5,540 nucleotides of DNA, from positions 1-5,540 of the forward strand of contig CAMHDX010000084.1 of assembly GCA_946183895.1 (NCBI GenBank). The letters run 5' to 3'. Positions 1 through 5,138 of the stretch are shown piece by piece. Both the position numbers and the translations under genes were made by a program. Positions within the stretch are counted from its first letter, which is position 1. Each line of letters begins with the position of its first letter. The DNA is from an uncultured Porphyromonadaceae bacterium. GTDB taxonomy: Bacteria; Bacteroidota; Bacteroidia; Bacteroidales; Muribaculaceae. The notes under the pieces are model-generated. The model made no database searches and was not told where the DNA came from. It saw only the letters and a list, made by a program, of their open reading frames with translations.

Positions 1-1475
1 ACATTGACGTGATAGGAGCCGCGGCGGGCGTTCTCCTGCGCTTGACGACGCACCTCCTGCACCTCGTTGTACTGTTCCTGCTCGGTGAGGGCGGCTTGGG
101 CGGTTTCTTGAGCATCATCGCGCTCGTCGTCGCGCTCGCCATCGGCTTGCGAGGGCTGCTTGGGCACGGGCACCTTTACGCGCTTGGTGGTCACCACGCT
201 CAGCACCTGACCGCGGCGCACCTTCTTGTTGCGCTTGAGCGCCGGATTCATGTTGATGAGCTGCTGCTGGGTCATGGCGTAGGACTTGGCGATTGTGCCC
301 AGCGTCTCGCCACGGCGCACATGGTGCTTGGCGGTCTTGGTCTCGGTGCGCCAGGTGTACTCCACGTCGTCTTCGTCGTCGCTCTTGGTCGTGCCGCCGG
401 GCTCGACGGTGGGACGGTGATTGTAGCGGCTGGCGTTGTAGGCGAGGATGCTGTCTTCGCTCATGATGTAGCTGCCCACTTGCTGCGAGGGCAGTATCAA
501 CGTGCACTCGTAGCTGTTGCCGGGTATCATGTTGGTGCGGTACTGCGGATTGAGCACCTGCAACTCCTCGATGGGGATGTCGAGCACGTGGCAGATTTGG
601 TCAAAGTGGACGTCCTTGTTGATGTGCAGGGTGTCGACCACCAGCGGCTTCTTCATCAGCGCGGGCTTGATGCCGTGCTTGCCGTAGTAGTTCATCACGT
701 AGCACGCCGCGATAAAGCAGGGCACATAGCCGCGCGTCTCCTTGGGCAGGTAGTAGTAGATATCCCAAAAGTCGCCGCCGCCGGCGCGCTTGAGTGCCTT
801 GTTGACATTGCCGGGGCCGCAGTTGTAGGCGGCGATGGCGAGCGACCAGTCGTTGTAGATGCTGTGCAGGTCCTTGAGGTAGCGGGCCGCCGCTTCGCTC
901 GACTTGAACGGCTCGCGGCGCTCGTCAACGCGCGAGTCGAAGCGCAGGCCCAGGCCCTCGCCGGTGCCTACCATGAACTGCCACAGGCCCGCCGCTCCCA
1001 CTCGCGAGGTGGCACTCGGGTCCATAGCACTCTCAATCACCGGCAGATACTTGAGCTCGATGGGCAAGCCTTCCTTCTCGAGCGCCTGCTCAAAGATGGG
1101 CATATAGTAGTGGCTCATACCCAACATCTGCTCCACCAGGCGGGGCTTCTTGTTGACGTATAGCTCGATGTATTGCTTTACAATATTGTTAAACGGCATC
1201 TCTATCACCGTGGGCAACGCTTGCAACCGCTTGATGTACTCGGCATCGCTGGTCTTGCCGCTACCCTTGACTATCAGGTCGTCGTCAATCTCAACATAGT
1301 TGCGCAGATACCAGTTGTGCATCATCTTCTGGGTGTCGGTCTCGTAGCTCTCGGGCGGCACAATCTCGCTGTCGGTGATGCTGCGCTTGAGCGACAGGAT
1401 GTTGTCCTTGGCGGTGGCGGGCGCCACGAGGCATGCCGCCGCGGTTATTATTGCAAGTAATCGGTTGAAACTCAT
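1..1475 (-). CDS. mltD: MltD-like membrane-associated lytic murein transglycosylase with LysM domains (3' end missing)
   Basis: Only the first 491 codons are inside the window. The protein should cleave the MurNAc-GlcNAc bond of peptidoglycan in the periplasm, leaving 1,6-anhydro ends. Residues 1-22 look like a signal peptide with an ATA/K cleavage site; Cys15 lacks a good lipobox. The GH23/SLT domain spans about 120-260: the likely catalytic Glu148 sits in PVIESAMDPSA, followed by GAAGLWQFM (160-168) and AYNCGPGNV (216-224), all family hallmarks. Residues 284-329 resemble a degenerate LysM, 384-428 are a clear LysM (HHVRRGETLGTIAKSY), and the charged, Gln-rich linker 439-487 leads to GSYHVN, the likely start of another LysM at the edge. 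The start follows the DUF5683 stop by 49 bp in an A/T-rich leader without a Shine-Dalgarno; this gap carries GTGTTAA twice but no clear promoter. In related Bacteroidales a relA/spoT gene usually follows. Confidence 0.95.
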   Translation of the reverse strand, partial: MSFNRLLAIITAAACLVAPATAKDNILSLKRSITDSEIVPPESYETDTQKMMHNWYLRNYVEIDDDLIVKGSGKTSDAEYIKRLQALPTVIEMPFNNIVKQYIELYVNKKPRLVEQMLGMSHYYMPIFEQALEKEGLPIELKYLPVIESAMDPSATSRVGAAGLWQFMVGTGEGLGLRFDSRVDERREPFKSSEAAARYLKDLHSIYNDWSLAIAAYNCGPGNVNKALKRAGGGDFWDIYYYLPKETRGYVPCFIAACYVMNYYGKHGIKPALMKKPLVVDTLHINKDVHFDQICHVLDIPIEELQVLNPQYRTNMIPGNSYECTLILPSQQVGSYIMSEDSILAYNASRYNHRPTVEPGGTTKSDDEDDVEYTWRTETKTAKHHVRRGETLGTIAKSYAMTQQQLINMNPALKRNKKVRRGQVLSVVTTKRVKVPVPKQPSQADGERDDERDDAQETAQAALTEQEQYNEVQEVRRQAQENARRGSYHVN

Positions 1476-1524
1476 TATGTTGTTTACTTTATTGCAGTGT
1501 TAAACGTCAAGTGTTAATTGTCTG

Positions 1525-2313
1525 TCAAAATGTTATGGCACATTGCACAGCCGGCGTGGGCAACCTGCCCGCGCCCACCATAGCGGTGGTCTCGATGGTG
1601 CCGGGCCGCACGTCGAGCGAGAGGTCGGGCGAGATGTCAAAGTGGGATAGCGACGCGTCAACGTAGGCGTCGACCACATTGATGAGGTACACCGCCACGA
1701 GGCCAAAGATGCAGATGTCGCGGTAGCGCCGGTAGTAGTCGCGCTTGTTCTTCATCACGTTCTGCACCCAGTCCATGTTCAGGTCGCTCTCCTTGACCGT
1801 GGGGGCGAAGAAGTTCATGTAGCTGCGCGTGTTGGGGTCGTCGTCCATCGCGTCGCGATAGCCGCGGCTGTAGTCCTGCAGCATGCGGTTGTTCCACGAT
1901 GTGCCGTAACTCAAGCCCACAAAGGCGCCGACGATGATGGGCAGCTTCCAGTAACGCCGGTTGTATATTTGCCCCAGACCGGGACACAACACCGAGAGCC
2001 ACATGGCGCGCGTGGGGTCGGGGTTGAACACCTTGATGGGCGCCGGTGTCGCCACGGTGTCGACCACGAGGGTGAGCCCCTCGAGCATGGCGATGCTATC
2101 GGCGGGCATGTCGAGCAAGAGGGTGTCGCCCTCGATGTTGACAACACGCACACCACGGCCGCCCTCGGGCGACGCGGGCTTGAGGGCATGACGCTCGTGG
2201 CGCAGGCTACGCACCGTGTCGGCACCCACGCTGTCGGGCACGAGGGTGTCCGACGCGAGTACCGGCATCACACATGCCATCGCCATTATCGCCATCATCA
2301 ATATCCCTCTCAT
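1525..2313 (-). CDS. DUF5683 family membrane protein of unknown function
   Basis: The 262-residue protein has a signal-like N-terminus (1-20, rich in Met and Ala, cleavage plausible after VLA). A polar segment of about 75 residues comes next, then the family hallmark at 97-123: NPDPTRAMWLSVLCPGLGQIYNRRYWK, read here as NPDPTRAMWLS followed by PGLGQIYN and RRYWK. Two hydrophobic stretches (about 124-139 and 200-215) probably cross the membrane, separated by a basic, Tyr/Arg-rich segment (190-198). The start codon overlaps the parB stop as ATGA, which suggests translational coupling and supports this start over Met6 or Met7. The biochemical role of the family is not established. Its fixed place between parB and mltD in Bacteroidales hints at a cell-envelope or division-linked role, which is inference. 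Confidence 0.88.
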   Translation of the reverse strand: MRGILMMAIMAMACVMPVLASDTLVPDSVGADTVRSLRHERHALKPASPEGGRGVRVVNIEGDTLLLDMPADSIAMLEGLTLVVDTVATPAPIKVFNPDPTRAMWLSVLCPGLGQIYNRRYWKLPIIVGAFVGLSYGTSWNNRMLQDYSRGYRDAMDDDPNTRSYMNFFAPTVKESDLNMDWVQNVMKNKRDYYRRYRDICIFGLVAVYLINVVDAYVDASLSHFDISPDLSLDVRPGTIETTAMVGAGRLPTPAVQCAITF

Positions 2314-3203
2314 GAACCTGCCTCGTTACTCTTGATCTGGTCAAAGATGGTAATGATGTGTTGCAGTTGCTCCTCGTTCTGGAAGGGGAAGGTGATTTTG
2401 CCCTTGCCGGCATCATTACACGAGAACTTCACCGGCACACCGAAGGACTTGGACAGGTGCTTCTGGAATACGTCGTAGTCCTTGCTGCGCGCGTGGCGCG
2501 GCGGCACTCCGGGCGTGGGCTTGCCGGCGAGGTACGCCTCTTGATACTGCTTGGCGAGGGCTTCGACCTCGCGCACCGACAGGCCGCGCTTGAGTATCTC
2601 CTTGTAGAGCTTGAGCTGCAGCGAGGGGTTGTCAATCGACAGCAGCGAGCGGGCGTGCCCCATGTCGACCACGCGGTTTTGCAGGCCCAGCTGCACCTCG
2701 GCGGGCAGCTTGAGCAACCTCAGGAAGTTGGCTATGGTGGTGCGCTTCTTGCCGATGCGCTCGCTCAGGCGCTCCTGCGTCAGGCCGTACTGGTCGAGCA
2801 GCTTGCGGAACGCCAGGGCAATCTCGATGGCGTTGAGGTCCTCGCGCTGAATGTTCTCGATGAGGGCCATCTCGGTCATCTCGACATCATCGGCGGTGCG
2901 CACATACGCGGGTACGCTATCCAGCCCTGCCAGCTTGGCTGCCCGGTAGCGGCGCTCACCAGAGATGATCTGGTAGGTGTCGCCGGGCATCGAGCGCAAC
3001 GTCAGCGGCTGGATGATGCCCAGCTCGCGTATTGAGGTCGCCAACTCCTCGAGCGCGGTCTCGTCGAACGACGTGCGCGGCTGCTCGGGGTTGGGCGAAA
3101 TCTTGTCAATGGGTATAGCGTTGATAGCGCGCGAACCTCCGGTTTGCACATCCTCCATCGAGATGAGAGAATCCAGGCCGCGGCCTAATGCGTTACGTTT
3201 CAT
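2310..3203 (-). CDS. parB: Chromosome partitioning protein ParB (Spo0J family)
   Basis: The 297-residue protein has full length for the chromosomal ParB family, a CTP-dependent DNA clamp that loads at parS sites and partners ParA in origin segregation. Visible parts in order: an N-terminal ParA-contact motif KRNALGRGLDSLI (2-14); the ParB/Srx CTPase domain with IRELGIIQPL (58-67), GERRYRAAKLAG (82-93) and ENIQRED (116-122); a helix-turn-helix parS-reading domain (about 140-168, TQERLSERIGKKRTTIANFL); and a C-terminal dimerisation segment (about 240-292). A Pro-rich linker lies at 225-236. It starts 4 bp after the parA stop and overlaps the next gene by 4 bp, so it belongs to a parA-parB-DUF5683 operon. 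No key motif is missing. Confidence 0.97.
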   Translation of the reverse strand: MKRNALGRGLDSLISMEDVQTGGSRAINAIPIDKISPNPEQPRTSFDETALEELATSIRELGIIQPLTLRSMPGDTYQIISGERRYRAAKLAGLDSVPAYVRTADDVEMTEMALIENIQREDLNAIEIALAFRKLLDQYGLTQERLSERIGKKRTTIANFLRLLKLPAEVQLGLQNRVVDMGHARSLLSIDNPSLQLKLYKEILKRGLSVREVEALAKQYQEAYLAGKPTPGVPPRHARSKDYDVFQKHLSKSFGVPVKFSCNDAGKGKITFPFQNEEQLQHIITIFDQIKSNEAGS

Positions 3204-3207
3204 TGTC

Positions 3208-3969
3208 TTAGTTCTTTTTGATGAGTTCCTTGGCGAGTTGCATGTGGGAGGTGGCGCCGCGACTGCTGGGGTCGTACAGAATTGCGGGCAGACCGTGACT
3301 GGGAGCCTCGCTCAAGCGGATGTTGCGCGGAATCACCGTGTTGAACACCAACTCGGCAAAGTGGCTCTTGAGCTCCTCGTAGATTTGGTTGGCGAGACGC
3401 AGGCGCGCGTCGTACATCGTGAGCAGAAATCCCTCAATGCGCAACGAGGGGTTCAGACGACTCTTGATGATGCGTATTGTGTTGAGCAACTTGCTGATGC
3501 CCTCCAGCGCGAAGTACTCGGCCTGCACCGGAATAATCACGCTGTCGGCGGCTGTCAGGGCGTTGACGGTGATCAGACCCAACGAGGGGCTGCAGTCAAT
3601 CAGGACGTAGTCATACAAGTCCTTGACACCCTCGATGGCGCGCAACAAAGCGCGCTCGCGGTCGTCCTTGTTGATCAGCTCCAACTCGGCGCCCACCAGG
3701 TCAATGCGCGAACCCAGCACCATGAGGTTGTCGACGCAGGTTTTCACCGCCGCCTCCCGGGCGGGATAAGCATCAACCAGGCACTCATAGATTGACGCGG
3801 TCATCGTCTTGGGGTCGACACCCAGACCCGAGGTCGCGTTGGCCTGCGGGTCGGCGTCTATCAGGAGCACACGCTTGCCAAGCATCGCCAGCGACGCGCT
3901 CAGGTTAATGGCGGTCGTGGTCTTGCCCACTCCGCCCTTTTGATTGGCTATTGCTATTGTTTTTCCCAT
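3208..3969 (-). CDS. parA: Chromosome partitioning ATPase ParA (Soj/MinD-like)
   Basis: The 253-residue P-loop ATPase works with ParB on the nucleoid to move or position origin regions. The deviant Walker A motif KGGVGKTT is at residues 11-18, with signature Lys11 and Lys16. The switch I/A' region LLIDADPQANAT is at 35-46, and Walker B VLIDCSPS at 122-129 with Asp125. The rest matches short chromosomal ParA/Soj proteins, which lack the DNA-binding N-terminal extension of plasmid ParA. I chose Met at 3969 (MGKTIAIANQKGG) because family members begin just there. The frame stays open to an ATG at 4074, but those 35 residues are low-complexity-like and fall in the predicted leader. No Shine-Dalgarno is visible, only A/T-rich sequence. 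The first gene of its operon, it has a probable promoter at 4110-4139. Confidence 0.97.
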   Translation of the reverse strand: MGKTIAIANQKGGVGKTTTAINLSASLAMLGKRVLLIDADPQANATSGLGVDPKTMTASIYECLVDAYPAREAAVKTCVDNLMVLGSRIDLVGAELELINKDDRERALLRAIEGVKDLYDYVLIDCSPSLGLITVNALTAADSVIIPVQAEYFALEGISKLLNTIRIIKSRLNPSLRIEGFLLTMYDARLRLANQIYEELKSHFAELVFNTVIPRNIRLSEAPSHGLPAILYDPSSRGATSHMQLAKELIKKN

Positions 3970-4103
3970 ATATTGCTTTTTTATACCATTGTATACCCAC
4001 AGTGGAGTGGGCGCTGAACAGGCAGCGACATGCCACAACATGCCGACCTGCTGCTTTTGTGCCACGCACCGCACCCGTGGAGGCCACCGATGCTGATTGT
4101 TTC
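3970..4103 (-). promoter_or_regulatory. parA 5' leader region with small inverted repeats
   Basis: If transcription starts near 4103, parA has a leader of about 134 nt. Close to the start codon are two short inverted repeats: TATAC/GTATA at 3982-3995 (4-nt loop) and CCCAC/GTGGG at 3996-4011 (6-nt loop). They abut one another and end 12 bases before the ATG, so they could influence initiation. A three-codon frame (ATG GTA TAA) starts at 3990. Nothing here resembles a known riboswitch. Confidence 0.35.
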
Positions 4104-4106
4104 ACG
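4098..4106 (+). promoter_or_regulatory. parS-like half-site (left arm)
   Basis: TGTTTCACG is identical to the left nine bases of the bacterial parS consensus TGTTTCACGTGAAACA. The right arm is degenerate, with about 3 of 7 bases matching. It covers the predicted parA transcription start, so ParB binding here could affect parA expression. ParB prefers full palindromes, so binding to one arm would be weak. Confidence 0.4.
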
Positions 4107-4109
4107 CTA

Positions 4110-4139
4110 CAAAGTAAATACATTTAAATCAAACTTCAA
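4110..4139 (-). promoter_or_regulatory. Probable parA promoter (Bacteroidota type)
   Basis: On the minus strand TTACTTTG (4117-4110) matches the Bacteroidota -7 consensus TAnnTTTG at five of six fixed bases. A TTG (4139-4137) lies 19 bp upstream, the usual place of the -33 element. The predicted start point is near 4103, upstream of parA and inside a parS half-site. It is the best such match found in the region before parA, but short motifs of this kind also arise by chance in AT-rich DNA. Confidence 0.5.
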
Positions 4140-4166
4140 GCAAAAACCACGTTAAAATCAATTAAT

Positions 4167-4175
4167 TGTGGATAA
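4167..4175 (-). promoter_or_regulatory. DnaA box 1 (TTATCCACA)
   Basis: The minus strand reads TTATCCACA, a perfect match to the high-affinity DnaA box. It is part of a 12-bp direct repeat TGTGGATAACTT on the plus strand (4167-4178), and lies about 30 bp upstream of the parA promoter. Confidence 0.65.
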
Positions 4176-4197
4176 CTTGCCTTAACCGCCCGAGGGG

Positions 4198-4206
4198 TGT
4201 GGATAA
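4198..4206 (-). promoter_or_regulatory. DnaA box 2 (TTATCCACA)
   Basis: This is a second perfect DnaA box in the same orientation, within the second copy of TGTGGATAACTT (4198-4209). It is 31 bp from box 1, about three helical turns, so both would lie on the same face of the DNA. No further box with zero or one mismatch was found by eye in the gap. Confidence 0.65.
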
Positions 4207-4211
4207 CTTTT

Positions 4212-4220
4212 CGTGAAACA
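4212..4220 (+). promoter_or_regulatory. parS-like half-site (right arm)
   Basis: CGTGAAACA is identical to the right nine bases of the parS consensus, with a poor left arm; the full 16-mer at 4205-4220 matches at 11 of 16 positions. It faces the half-site at 4098-4106 and begins 6 bp after the second DnaA box. Confidence 0.4.
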
Positions 4221-4224
4221 TTCG

Positions 4225-4241
4225 CCGCCCCACCCCACCCC
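4225..4241 (-). other. G-rich tract, possible G-quadruplex
   Basis: The minus strand carries three GGGG runs separated by single T bases, followed by CGG. Four runs of at least three G are not present, so a canonical three-layer quadruplex cannot form from this tract alone; a two-layer or bulged form is possible. Confidence 0.25.
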
Positions 4242-4318
4242 ACTGGCGCCGCACGCAGCAACAACCGCCGCCCGCAGCCGCCCGCTTGAGCAGCACAGTG
4301 GAGCCGGATGTATCAAAA

Positions 4319-4359
4319 CCCCTAACGGGGTGGCCCGGGCATAGGCAGGGGTGTAAACC
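4319..4359 (-). repeat. REP-like element, left arm of a 41-bp inverted repeat
   Basis: Read on the minus strand, this unit aligns without gaps to 4480-4520 on the plus strand at 32 of 41 positions. Its first 18 bases (GGTTTACACCCCTGCCTA) are identical. The unit ends in a CCCC/GGGG hairpin whose stem is kept although all four loop bases differ, which suggests that the structure itself is maintained. Confidence 0.6.
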
Positions 4360-4437
4360 GTAGTGTGTCAGTCCACCCACACAATCCTTAGTCCAGTTAG
4401 GAGCGTCAGACTTCTCGCCCATGCCTACATTCTGCCG

Positions 4438-4449
4438 CCCCTAACGGGG
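4438..4449 (+). repeat. Middle CCCCTAACGGGG palindrome
   Basis: This is the second of three exact copies of CCCCTAACGGGG (4319-4330, 4438-4449, 4509-4520), all in the same orientation. It lies between the two arms of the 41-bp inverted repeat and lacks the GGTTTACACCCC part of that unit. Confidence 0.6.
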
Positions 4450-4479
4450 CTATAATTGATTTTGGTGCTGGTGTACAGG

Positions 4480-4520
4480 GGTTTACACCCCTGCCTAAGC
4501 CCTTTTCACCCCTAACGGGG
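4480..4520 (+). repeat. REP-like element, right arm of a 41-bp inverted repeat
   Basis: This is the partner of 4319-4359 in opposite orientation, 120 bp away. The right copy also has a local hairpin at 4476-4493 (CAGGGGT, loop TTAC, ACCCCTG) that the left copy lacks. The paired, palindrome-bearing layout resembles REP/BIME elements spread by REP-associated tyrosine transposases; no such gene is in the window. Confidence 0.6.
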
Positions 4521-4555
4521 TTCTTTGGTTATGACCATTGCGGTTTTACATGAAT

Positions 4556-4583
4556 TCACGTTAGTTTTACGCATTTAACGTGA
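4556..4583. repeat. 8-bp inverted repeat TCACGTTA/TAACGTGA
   Basis: Perfect arms at 4556-4563 and 4576-4583 are separated by 12 bp. The arms contain CACG and CGTG, as parS does, and a further parS-like half-site CGTGAATCA (8 of 9 bases) follows at 4589-4597. It could be an operator or a stem-loop; no gene starts nearby. Confidence 0.35.
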
Positions 4584-4599
4584 TGCATCGTGAATCAAA

Positions 4600-4620
4600 A
4601 CTAATCTCTACGGCGATAGC
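4600..4620 (+). repeat. 21-bp direct repeat, copy 1
   Basis: This copy is identical to 4675-4695 (begins ACTAATCTCTACGG and ends GATAGC) with an offset of 75 bp. The flanking bases differ, so the repeat is sharply bounded rather than part of a longer duplication. Confidence 0.75.
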
Positions 4621-4636
4621 CGTTGTTAGCTGTTTA

Positions 4637-4812
4637 ACAGTGCCGATACTTCAGCACTGTGGGGTACACGCAACACTAATCTCTACGGCGATAGCTGTAG
4701 GACATCGCGGTGATGGCTACTGCCGGCTATGGCGCGCCACCACCACGGCACATCTAACGACGTGCCATATCGTGGCACGACCTTAGCACACACTGCCAAG
4801 TCTTGCGACTTG
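4637..4812. other. Cluster of three short perfect hairpins in noncoding DNA
   Basis: Three stem-loops are visible: ACAGTGC/GCACTGT (4637-4660, 10-nt loop), CGTGCCA/TGGCACG (4761-4779, 5-nt loop) and CAAGTC/GACTTG (4797-4812, 4-nt loop). None has a following T-tract on the plus strand, so they do not look like plus-strand intrinsic terminators. They may belong to a decayed repeat element or a structured RNA; I do not recognise a family. Confidence 0.4.
4675..4695 (+). repeat. 21-bp direct repeat, copy 2
   Basis: This is the second exact copy of the 21-bp repeat. Between the copies is a hairpin at 4637-4660 (ACAGTGC/GCACTGT, 10-nt loop). Confidence 0.75.
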
Positions 4813-4839
4813 TCTCTCGCTGATGTAATATGGAGTTCT

Positions 4840-5135
4840 ATCTCAAACACAGTTTTTTTTGCAAATGACCCCAAAATTTCGCTCTATATGCCGTTTTACT
4901 TATAATTTTGGAGTAAATACGGGTCAAAAAGTGATAAATTTCGACTAACTTTTTAAATAAATCGCTCAAAAATGAAAAATTCCGCATCTGTTTGCCTATA
5001 TAATTATGTTAATTTGGTTAACATATCGCTACTATTTTCGGGTAGTATTTGTTAATCGTAAGTTAAAAGTGAAAATTTTCATGATTTTTTTGACGTTTTT
5101 CTATTGCATATTAAAAAATGGTTGTAACTTTGCAT
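4840..5135. other. AT-rich intergenic stretch with palindromes
   Basis: This stretch of about 300 bp is plainly AT-rich against the GC-rich genes. It contains CCAAAATT/AATTTTGG (4871-4878 and 4904-4911), a perfect 8-bp inverted repeat TATGTTAA/TTAACATA with a 5-nt loop (5005-5025), TACTA/TAGTA (5030-5047) and the 12-bp palindrome TGAAAATTTTCA (5070-5081). It could be a DNA-unwinding element, a regulatory region for the small RNA gene, or simply unconstrained spacer. No protein gene is supported. Confidence 0.45.
5104..5132 (+). promoter_or_regulatory. Bacteroidota-type promoter of a small RNA gene
   Basis: TAACTTTG (5125-5132) is a perfect match to the -7 consensus TAnnTTTG, and TTG at 5104-5106 lies 18 bp upstream as the -33 element. 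Transcription would start near 5139. An intrinsic terminator about 150 bp downstream on the same strand supports the call. Confidence 0.7.
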
Positions 5136-5138
5136 CGG

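Larger units (their letters stand above)
4098..4241. other. Candidate replication-origin or DnaA/ParB control segment
   Basis: Within 144 bp upstream of parA lie two perfect DnaA boxes, two opposed parS half-sites and a C-rich tract, with an AT-rich stretch about 600 bp further right. Chromosomal parAB commonly sits near oriC in bacteria. Two boxes are few for a full origin, and dnaA itself is not in view, so control of parA alone is the main alternative. Confidence 0.4.

Noticed and set aside
9..1163. A 384-codon plus-strand open frame across the mltD gene.
   Set aside because: The minus strand here encodes an unmistakable MltD with catalytic motifs and a LysM. The plus frame reads as a Leu/Val/Gly/His-rich shadow, as expected for antisense frames in GC-rich genes.
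1889..1904. A parS-like sequence TGTTCCACG inside the DUF5683 gene.
   Set aside because: The left arm has a mismatch and the right arm does not match, so it is most likely coding sequence by chance.
2358..3035. A 225-codon plus-strand open frame across parB.
   Set aside because: It is antisense to the conserved ParB domains and has shadow-like composition.
2977..3795. A 272-codon plus-strand open frame across the parA-parB junction.
   Set aside because: It spans two well-defined opposite-strand genes and shows no recognisable domain.
3970..4074. A 35-residue N-terminal extension of ParA starting at an ATG at 4074.
   Set aside because: Chromosomal ParA proteins begin at the MGKTIAIANQKGG segment. 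The extension has no family similarity and lies in the predicted 5' leader.
4162..4422. An 86-codon minus-strand open frame upstream of parA.
   Set aside because: It runs through both DnaA boxes, the C-rich tract and a REP-like unit. Its Cys/Gly/Arg-rich composition looks like translated noncoding DNA.
4319..4520. A CRISPR array, considered because of three CCCCTAACGGGG copies.
   Set aside because: Repeats are only 12 bp, spacing is uneven (119 and 71 bp), and no cas gene is present.
4580..4786. A 68-codon plus-strand open frame with a repeated LISTAIAV segment.
   Set aside because: The peptide repeat is simply the 21-bp DNA repeat, whose 75-bp offset happens to keep frame. The frame also runs through hairpins and lacks a promoter or ribosome-binding context.
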